Shown: piece by piece, positions 14,720-20,492 of the stretch
How the letters are laid out: the number at the start of each line of letters is the position of its first letter
How positions within the stretch are numbered: the stretch's first letter is position 1
Source: an uncultured Ideonella sp.
GTDB taxonomy: Bacteria > Pseudomonadota > Gammaproteobacteria > Burkholderiales > Burkholderiaceae
DNA length: 20,492 nucleotides
Assembly: GCA_946479475.1 (NCBI GenBank)
Contig: CAMLGG010000070.1
Span: forward strand, 1 to 20,492
Direction: 5' to 3'
Position numbers and translations under genes: made by a program
Notes under the pieces: model-generated
The model's input: the letters and a program-made list of their open reading frames with translations, nothing else
Database searches by the model: none
Told to the model about the DNA's origin: nothing

Positions 14720-17700
14720 ATGAATTCCCGCTTCTTCATCGATCGGCCCATCTTTGCCTGGGTCATCGCGCTGTTCATCGTCGTCATCGGGGCGGCGGCG
14801 ATCACCCGCCTGCCGGTGGCGCAGTACCCCAGCGTCGCCCCGCCGGCCATCGTCATCACCACCGCCTACCCGGGCGCCTCCGCCAAGGTGCTGGAGGATT
14901 CGGTGCTGTCCGTCATCGAGCAGGAGCTCAACGGCGCGCCGGGCCTGATCTACATGGAGTCCAGCGCCGACGCGACCGGGGCGGGCACCATCACCGTCAC
15001 CTTCGAGCCGGGAACGGATGTCTCCATCGCCCAGATCGAGGTGCAGAACCGCCTTTCGCGGGCCGCCCCGAGGTTGCCGGCGGTGGTCACCCAGCAGGGG
15101 GTGCGCATCGACAAGGCGCGCTCGAACTTCCTGCTGTTCGTGATGCTGTCGTCCAAGAACCCGGCGTACGACCCGGTGGCGCTCGGCGACTACTCGGCGC
15201 GCAACATCGTGCCCGAGCTGCTGCGCGTGCCGGGCGTCGGCCAGGCCATCCTGTTCGGCACCGAGCGGGCGATGCGCGTGTGGGTGGACCCGGCCAAGCT
15301 CGTGGGCTACGGCCTGTCGACAGCCGACGTCAACGCCGCCATCCGCGCCCAGAACCTGCAGGTTTCGGCCGGCACCATCGGCGGCCTGCCTGCGGCGCAG
15401 GGCCAGACGATGTACGCCACCATCAACGTCAATGGCCAGCTGGGGTCGATAGAGCAGTTCGGCAACATCCTGCTGCGCACCAACACCGACGGTTCCTCGG
15501 TGCGGCTGAAGGACGTGGCGCGCATCGAGCTGGGCGGCCAGGCGTACAGCAGCTCGGCGCGGCTGAACGGCGTGACCGCCAACGGCATCGGCGTGCAGCT
15601 CGCGCCCACGGGCAACGCGCTCGCGACCGCCGACGCGATCAAGCAGCGCATGAAGGAGCTGCAGCAGTTCATGCCCGAGGGCGTGAGCTACGACATCCCG
15701 TACGACAGCTCGAAGTTCGTCCGCATATCGATCGAGGAGGTCGTGAAGACGCTGGTCGAGGCGATCGCGCTGGTGTTCGTCGTGATGCTGGTGTTCCTGC
15801 AGAACATCCGCTACACGCTGATCCCGACCATCGTCGTGCCGGTGGCGCTGACGGGCACCTTCGCGGTCATGCTGACGCTGGGCTTCTCGATCAACGTGCT
15901 GACGCTGTTCGGCATGGTGCTGGCCATCGGCATCCTGGTCGACGACGCGATCGTGGTCGTCGAGAACGTCGAGCGGATCATGTCCGAGGAGGGGCTGCCG
16001 CCGCGCGAGGCGACCAAGAAGGCGATGGGCCAGATCACCGGGGCCATCGTCGGCATCACCGTGGTGCTGGTCTCGGTCTTCGTGCCGATGGCCTTCTTCA
16101 GCGGCTCGGTGGGCAACATCTACCGCCAGTTCTCGCTGTCGATGGCGTCCTCGATGCTGTTCTCGGCGTTCATGGCGCTTTCGCTGACGCCGGCGCTGTG
16201 CGCCACGCTGCTCAAGCCGGTGCCGGCGGACCACCACCAGAAGAAGGGCTTCTTCGGCTGGTTCAACCGGGGCTTCAAGCGCACCGCCAAGGGCTACGAG
16301 TCCGTCGTGGCCCGCATCCTGCCGCGTGCAGCGTGGTTCCTGGCCCTGTACGCGGTGATCATCGGCGCCGTCGTGCTCATGTACAACCGCCTGCCGACCT
16401 CGTTCCTGCCCAACGAGGACCAGGGCTATCTGATCGTCAACGTGCAGCTGCCGCCGGGCGCGTCGCAGACCCGCACCGAGGCGGTCATGCAGCAGGTCGA
16501 AGGCTTCTTCCTCAAGCAGCCCGAAGTCGACAAGGTGGTGGGCGTCCTCGGCTTCTCGTTCTCCGGCTCCGGCCAGAACGCGGGCCTGGCCTTCGTGCCG
16601 CTCAAGCCCTGGGAGGAGCGCAAGGGCAAGGAGCACAGCGCGCAGACGCTGGCGGGCAAGGCCTTCGGCGCGCTGATGGGCATCCGGGACGCCTTCATCT
16701 TCCCGCTCTCGCCGCCTCCGATCCCCGAGCTCGGCACCGCCACCGGCTTCAACTTCCGCCTGCAGGACCGCGGCGGCAACGGCCACGCGGCCCTCGTCGC
16801 CGCCCGCAACCAGCTGCTGGGCATGGCTTCGCAGAGCAAGCTGCTGCAGGGCGTGCGCCCAGACGGCCTGGAGGACGCCCCGCAACTGCAGCTGGACATC
16901 GATCGCGAGAAGGCTGCCGCCCTCGGCGTCGGCTTCGACACCATCGGCTCGGTGCTCGCCACCTCGCTCGGCTCGACCTACGTCAACGACTTCCCGAACG
17001 CGGGCCGGCTGCAGCGCGTGATCGTGCAAGCCGAGGCCGCCGCGCGCATGCAGCCCGAGGACATCCTCAAGCTGTACGCGCCCAACAGCAAGGGCCAGCA
17101 GGTGCCGTTCTCGGCCTTCGCGAGCACGCGCTGGGTCGAGGGTCCGCTGCAGACCGTGCGCTACAACGGCTACCCGGCGATGAAGATCGCCGGCGATGCG
17201 GCGCCGGGCGTTTCCACGGGCGAGGCGATGGCCGAGATGGAGAAGCTCGCGGGGCAGCTGCCGCCCGGCTTCGGCTTCGAGTGGACCGGCCAGTCGCGCG
17301 AGGAGAAGATCTCCGGCGCCCAGGCCACCATCCTGCTGGCTTTCTCGATGCTCGCGGTGTTCCTCTGCCTGTCGGCCCTGTACGAGAGCTGGAGCATCCC
17401 GGTGGCGGTGCTGATGGTGGTGCCGCTGGGCGTGCTGGGCTCGCTGGCCGGCGTCTGGCTGCGCGACATGCCCAACGACGTCTACTTCAAGGTGGGCCTG
17501 ATCACCATCATCGGCCTGTCGGCGAAGAACGCGATCCTGATCATCGAGTTCGCCAAGGACCTCCAGGCCGAGGGCAAGAGCCTGCTGCTGGCCACTCTGG
17601 AGGCCTGCCACCTGCGCTTCCGGCCGATCCTGATGACCTCGTTCGCCTTCATCCTGGGCGTGCTGCCGCTGGCCATCGCGACCGGCGCCGGCTCGGCCAG

Positions 17701-17899
17701 CCAGCGTGCCATCGGCACCGGCGTGATGGGCGGCATGCTGACGGCCACGGCCCTGGCCGTGCTGCTCGTCCCCGTGTTCTTCGTCGTGATCCGGCGCCTG
17801 TTCCCGGGCGGCCACGAGCTGCACCACGCCACCGCGATCTCCTCGGCCGCCGCGGCTGCCGAGGAGGAAGAGCTGAAGAAGAAGCTGGAGGGCCATTGA
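14720..17899 (+). CDS. acrB: RND multidrug efflux transporter, HAE1 family (AcrB/MexB type)
   Basis: A 1059-residue proton-driven inner-membrane pump, standard length for the family. The N-terminus (NSRFFIDRPIFAWVIALFI) is diagnostic. Proton-relay residues are intact: Asp408 and Asp409 in TM4 (GILVDDAIVVVENVER) and Lys936 in TM10 (GLSAKNAILIIEFAK). Two large periplasmic loops and twelve membrane segments can be followed, ending with a charged tail (EEEELKKKLEGH). It starts 19 nt after the adaptor stop, and its stop overlaps the channel gene's ATG. Likely substrates are hydrophobic drugs, detergents or organic solvents, as for related pumps; specificity cannot be read from sequence. Confidence 0.97.
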   Translation: MNSRFFIDRPIFAWVIALFIVVIGAAAITRLPVAQYPSVAPPAIVITTAYPGASAKVLEDSVLSVIEQELNGAPGLIYMESSADATGAGTITVTFEPGTDVSIAQIEVQNRLSRAAPRLPAVVTQQGVRIDKARSNFLLFVMLSSKNPAYDPVALGDYSARNIVPELLRVPGVGQAILFGTERAMRVWVDPAKLVGYGLSTADVNAAIRAQNLQVSAGTIGGLPAAQGQTMYATINVNGQLGSIEQFGNILLRTNTDGSSVRLKDVARIELGGQAYSSSARLNGVTANGIGVQLAPTGNALATADAIKQRMKELQQFMPEGVSYDIPYDSSKFVRISIEEVVKTLVEAIALVFVVMLVFLQNIRYTLIPTIVVPVALTGTFAVMLTLGFSINVLTLFGMVLAIGILVDDAIVVVENVERIMSEEGLPPREATKKAMGQITGAIVGITVVLVSVFVPMAFFSGSVGNIYRQFSLSMASSMLFSAFMALSLTPALCATLLKPVPADHHQKKGFFGWFNRGFKRTAKGYESVVARILPRAAWFLALYAVIIGAVVLMYNRLPTSFLPNEDQGYLIVNVQLPPGASQTRTEAVMQQVEGFFLKQPEVDKVVGVLGFSFSGSGQNAGLAFVPLKPWEERKGKEHSAQTLAGKAFGALMGIRDAFIFPLSPPPIPELGTATGFNFRLQDRGGNGHAALVAARNQLLGMASQSKLLQGVRPDGLEDAPQLQLDIDREKAAALGVGFDTIGSVLATSLGSTYVNDFPNAGRLQRVIVQAEAAARMQPEDILKLYAPNSKGQQVPFSAFASTRWVEGPLQTVRYNGYPAMKIAGDAAPGVSTGEAMAEMEKLAGQLPPGFGFEWTGQSREEKISGAQATILLAFSMLAVFLCLSALYESWSIPVAVLMVVPLGVLGSLAGVWLRDMPNDVYFKVGLITIIGLSAKNAILIIEFAKDLQAEGKSLLLATLEACHLRFRPILMTSFAFILGVLPLAIATGAGSASQRAIGTGVMGGMLTATALAVLLVPVFFVVIRRLFPGGHELHHATAISSAAAAAEEEELKKKLEGH

Positions 17900-19320
17900 T
17901 GAGCCGCCTTGCCCTGAACCCGCGAGCCCTGGCGGCCGGCCCGCTGCTGCTGTCGGCCACGCTGCTGGCCGGCTGCATGAACCTGGCGCCCGATTACCAG
18001 CGCCCGGCGCTGCCCGTCCCGGCGCAACTGCCGGCGGGCGACGCCGCCAGCGATGCCGCGCTGCCCGGCGTGAACGAGCTGCTGCGCGACGAGCGCCTGC
18101 GCCAGCTGGTCACCCAGGCCCTGCAGAACAACCGCGACCTTCGTGTGGCCCTGCTCAACGTCGAGCGCGCCCGGGCCGCCCTGCGGCTGACCGACGCCGA
18201 CCGCTGGCCCACGGTGCAGGCGGCATTCGCCGCCAACCGTGCGCCGAGCGCGGTCGACGGCGAGCAGACCACCACGCTGCAGGCCGGCCTGCAGGTCAGC
18301 AGCTACGAGCTCGATCTCTTCGGCCGGGTGCGCAGCCTCAGCGACGCCGCGGCCGCCAACGTGATGGCGACCGAGGCCGCGGCGCGCGCCGCACGGCTGG
18401 CCCTTGTCACCCAGGTGGCGGCGACCTGGTTCACGCTCGCCGCGGACCAGGAGCAGCTGGCCCTGGCCCGGCAGACGCTGGCCAGCCGCGAGCAGACCCT
18501 GAAGCTGACGGAGCTGCGCGTCCAGGTCGGTGCCGCGTCGGACATCGAGCTGCACGGCACGCGGGGCTTGCTCGCGCAGTCGCGCGCCAGCGTGGCGCAG
18601 CTGGAGCGCCAGGCAGCGCAGGATGCCAATGCGCTGGCGCTGCTGGTGGGCGAGCCTCAAGGGCAGGCAGCGGCCGCCCAGGGCCAACGCTTCCAGCCGG
18701 CCGGGTCGATCGACCCTGAAGCGCTGGCGGCCGTGCCGGCGGGGGCTTCGTCGGAGCTGCTGCTGCGACGGCCCGACGTGATCCAGGCGGAGCAGGCGCT
18801 GATCGGCGCCAATGCCAACATCGGTGCCGCTCGCGCCGCGTTCTTCCCGCGCATCCTGCTCAGCGGCAGCGCCGGCGTGGTGAGCGACACCCTGTCGAAC
18901 CTGGTGAACTCGGGCACCTTCGCCTGGACCCTGGGCGCGAACGCTGCCATGGCCATCTTCGACGCCGGCCGCAACCAGGCCAACCTCGAGGGCGCCAAGC
19001 TCGGCCGCGAAATCGCGGTCGCCCAGTACGAGAAGGCGATCCAGGCGGCCTTCCGCGAAACGGCCGACGCGCTGGTGGCCCAGGCCACGTGGCGTGACCA
19101 GGTCGTGGCGCAGCAGCAACTGCAGACCGGTGAACGCGAGCGTTTGCGGCTCACACGCTTGCGCTACGAAGCCGGTGCCGCCAACCTGATCGAGCTGCTC
19201 GACAGCGAGCGCTCGCTGGCCGCCGCCGACCAGGCGCTGGTGCTGGCCCGCCTGGGCGAGCTGCTCAACCGCCTGGCCCTGTACAAGGCGCTCGGCGGGG
19301 AGGAACGCGCCCTGCCGTGA
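17899..19320 (+). CDS. Outer-membrane efflux channel lipoprotein (OprM/NodT family)
   Basis: A 473-residue outer-membrane factor forming the exit duct of the RND system. The signal peptide ends in the lipobox LLAGC with Cys26, followed by MNLAPDYQRPALPVP, which is typical of OprM-like proteins. Two outer-membrane efflux repeats are visible, about residues 60-250 (NELLRDERLRQLVTQALQNN, SSYELDLFGRVR) and 270-465 (LLLRRPDVIQAEQALIGANA, FDAGRNQANLEGAKL, YEAGAANLIELLDSERSL). The ATG shares a base with the pump's TGA (TGATG), so the two are translationally coupled. Complete and of normal length. The next gene begins 44 nt later. Confidence 0.95.
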   Translation: MSRLALNPRALAAGPLLLSATLLAGCMNLAPDYQRPALPVPAQLPAGDAASDAALPGVNELLRDERLRQLVTQALQNNRDLRVALLNVERARAALRLTDADRWPTVQAAFAANRAPSAVDGEQTTTLQAGLQVSSYELDLFGRVRSLSDAAAANVMATEAAARAARLALVTQVAATWFTLAADQEQLALARQTLASREQTLKLTELRVQVGAASDIELHGTRGLLAQSRASVAQLERQAAQDANALALLVGEPQGQAAAAQGQRFQPAGSIDPEALAAVPAGASSELLLRRPDVIQAEQALIGANANIGAARAAFFPRILLSGSAGVVSDTLSNLVNSGTFAWTLGANAAMAIFDAGRNQANLEGAKLGREIAVAQYEKAIQAAFRETADALVAQATWRDQVVAQQQLQTGERERLRLTRLRYEAGAANLIELLDSERSLAAADQALVLARLGELLNRLALYKALGGEERALP

Positions 19321-19364
19321 CCCCCTGAGCCCGGCGCGCCAGAGAACCACAAGGAACATCAAGC

Positions 19365-20492
19365 ATGAAACCCGGCACGCGTTGCGAAACGTCGCGCAGC
19401 TGGCGGCCCCACCGGCCCCATCGGCGCAGCCTCGTCTGGGAGGCGTCGAGTGCCGGCCGCGCGCTGGCCCTGCTGCTGCTCGGCATCACCGTGTGGCGCG
19501 CCTGGACGGTGGTGCACGTGGGGGCCGGCCTGCACGTCGACGAAGCGCAGTACTGGGCCTGGTCGCAGGCGCTCGATTGGGGCTACTACTCCAAGCCCCC
19601 GATGATCGCGGCCATCATCGCCGCGTCCACCGCACTGCTGGGCGATGGCCTGCTGGGCGTGAAGGCGCTCGCGATGCTGTGCTATCCGCTGACGGCCTGG
19701 GTGCTGTACCGCTGGGTGAGCGAGCTGGTGGCCGACGTGGCCGCCGAGCCGGGCTCCCGGCCCGAGCGAGCCGGGTGGCTGGCGGCGGGGCTGTTCATCG
19801 CCTCGCCGGTGGCCGGCCTGCTCGGCCTGGCGGCGACGACGGACGCCCCGCTGCTGCTGATGTGGTCGCTGGCCTCGCGTGCGCTCTGGCGCGCCTGGCG
19901 GGACGGGCGCCGCAGCGATTGGCTGATGCTGGGCCTGTGGGGCGGCCTGGGCCTGATGTCCAAGTACACGATGGCGGCCTTCGCCGTCTCGGCGCTGGGC
20001 TTTCTTGTCATGGTCCCCAGGCGCCGGCCCGAGGGGCTGAGCCTGCCGCGCGGGCTTTCGCTGTCGGCGCTGGTGGCGTTCGTCTGCGTGGTCCCCAACC
20101 TGGCGTGGAACGCTGCCCACGGCTGGCCCACGCTGCGCCACACGGCGGAGATCACCGTCGGCGCCCAGTCCGAGCCGCTGCTGCAGACCCTGGGCGGCTA
20201 CCTGGGCGGCCTGCTGCTGCTGGTCGGCCCCGTGGTCGTGCCCTGGCTGCTACTTTGGGCCTGGCGGGCAAGCAGCATCGCGGCGCCGCAGGGCCAGCCG
20301 CGGTCGCTCGAAGGGCAGCCGACGCGGCGCGAGGCGGCCTGGGCGGCCGTCTGGCTCGCGGGGCCGCTGGCCGGCATAGGCGCGGCGCAGGCCTTCCACG
20401 CCCAGGCCGAGCTGAACTGGGCCGCGCCCGCCCTGATAGGCACCATCGTCGGCCTGGTGCTGTGGCTTCGTCCCGAGCGGCCGGCCCGTGCG
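19365..20492 (+). CDS. Glycosyltransferase family 39 membrane protein (PMT/ArnT-like), 3' end outside window
   Basis: The first 376 residues are in the window, open to the edge. This is a polytopic inner-membrane transferase that uses a polyprenyl-phosphate-linked sugar. After a basic N-terminus (RSWRPHRPHRRS) and one membrane segment, the family hallmark appears in the first periplasmic loop: HVDEAQYWAWS, with the Asp-Glu pair, followed by WGYYSKPPM. Further conserved segments are AATTDAPLLL, GLGLMSKYTM and PNLAWNAAHGWPT. An AAGGA (19351-19355) lies 9 nt before the ATG. The 44-nt gap without a terminator suggests possible co-transcription with the efflux operon. It could modify lipid A, other envelope glycans or proteins; ArnT identity (aminoarabinose transfer) is not established. 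Confidence 0.88.
   Translation, partial: MKPGTRCETSRSWRPHRPHRRSLVWEASSAGRALALLLLGITVWRAWTVVHVGAGLHVDEAQYWAWSQALDWGYYSKPPMIAAIIAASTALLGDGLLGVKALAMLCYPLTAWVLYRWVSELVADVAAEPGSRPERAGWLAAGLFIASPVAGLLGLAATTDAPLLLMWSLASRALWRAWRDGRRSDWLMLGLWGGLGLMSKYTMAAFAVSALGFLVMVPRRRPEGLSLPRGLSLSALVAFVCVVPNLAWNAAHGWPTLRHTAEITVGAQSEPLLQTLGGYLGGLLLLVGPVVVPWLLLWAWRASSIAAPQGQPRSLEGQPTRREAAWAAVWLAGPLAGIGAAQAFHAQAELNWAAPALIGTIVGLVLWLRPERPARA

Noticed and set aside
14414..17896. A 1160-codon open frame on the minus strand opposite the RND pump
   Set aside because: It is the antisense shadow of a certain acrB-type gene. Its composition is dominated by Arg, His, Gln, Asp and Ala with no recognisable domain.
15280..17898. 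A long plus-strand open frame running into the channel gene
   Set aside because: It is an out-of-frame reading of the pump gene, in the same frame as the channel gene. Only the part from 17899 onward encodes a real protein.

Overview
The window is very GC-rich (about 70% by eye), has tightly packed genes, and encodes proteins that read like those of a Burkholderiales betaproteobacterium, probably near the Rubrivivax/Leptothrix/Piscinibacter/Rhizobacter group. That placement is inferred from protein flavour and base composition, not from a search. There are 15 protein-coding genes, two of them cut by the window edges. I found no rRNA, tRNA, CRISPR array, insertion sequence or phage gene.

Layout. 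(1) Minus strand, 1-1746: the N-terminal 582 residues of a large, probably type I-secreted protein with a seven-repeat beta-propeller followed by RTX calcium-binding repeats. (2) A divergent pair: an M20 amidohydrolase (minus, 1971-3164) and a molybdopterin/4Fe-4S oxidoreductase (plus, 3289-5343). The oxidoreductase overlaps, by a TTGA junction, a membrane-anchored zinc aminopeptidase (5340-6470), which is followed by a small polyhydroxyalkanoate-system protein (6480-6794). (3) Acyl-CoA-binding protein (minus, 6796-7050) is divergent from a wax-ester synthase/diacylglycerol acyltransferase (plus, 7148-8587). Together with the PHA protein this makes a small carbon-storage/acyl-CoA island. A perfect 9-bp inverted repeat lies between the two divergent genes. 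(4) A LuxR-type response regulator and its overlapping sensor kinase (8614-11260). (5) lpxC (11295-12230), a palindromic intergenic repeat, and a 61-aa membrane protein (12304-12489) whose 3' end overlaps the 3' end of the next, convergent gene. (6) A complete tripartite RND efflux locus: a TetR/AcrR-type repressor (minus, 12416-13096), a divergent control region with an AcrR-like operator over a promoter, then adaptor, RND pump and outer-membrane channel (13444-19320). A GT39 membrane glycosyltransferase (19365 to the window end) follows 44 nt later.

How the parts work together. The efflux locus is the clearest functional unit: repressor, operator, promoter and all three envelope components are present with key residues intact. 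The storage-lipid island is plausible from its gene content. The two-component system sits between that island and lpxC, and its target is not evident. Most of the window is ordinary, well-conserved chromosome. The less ordinary points are the propeller-RTX protein, the inverted repeat between the acyl-CoA-binding protein and acyltransferase genes, alternative hairpins in the efflux leader, lpxC placed away from ftsZ, and the overlapping convergent gene ends after lpxC.
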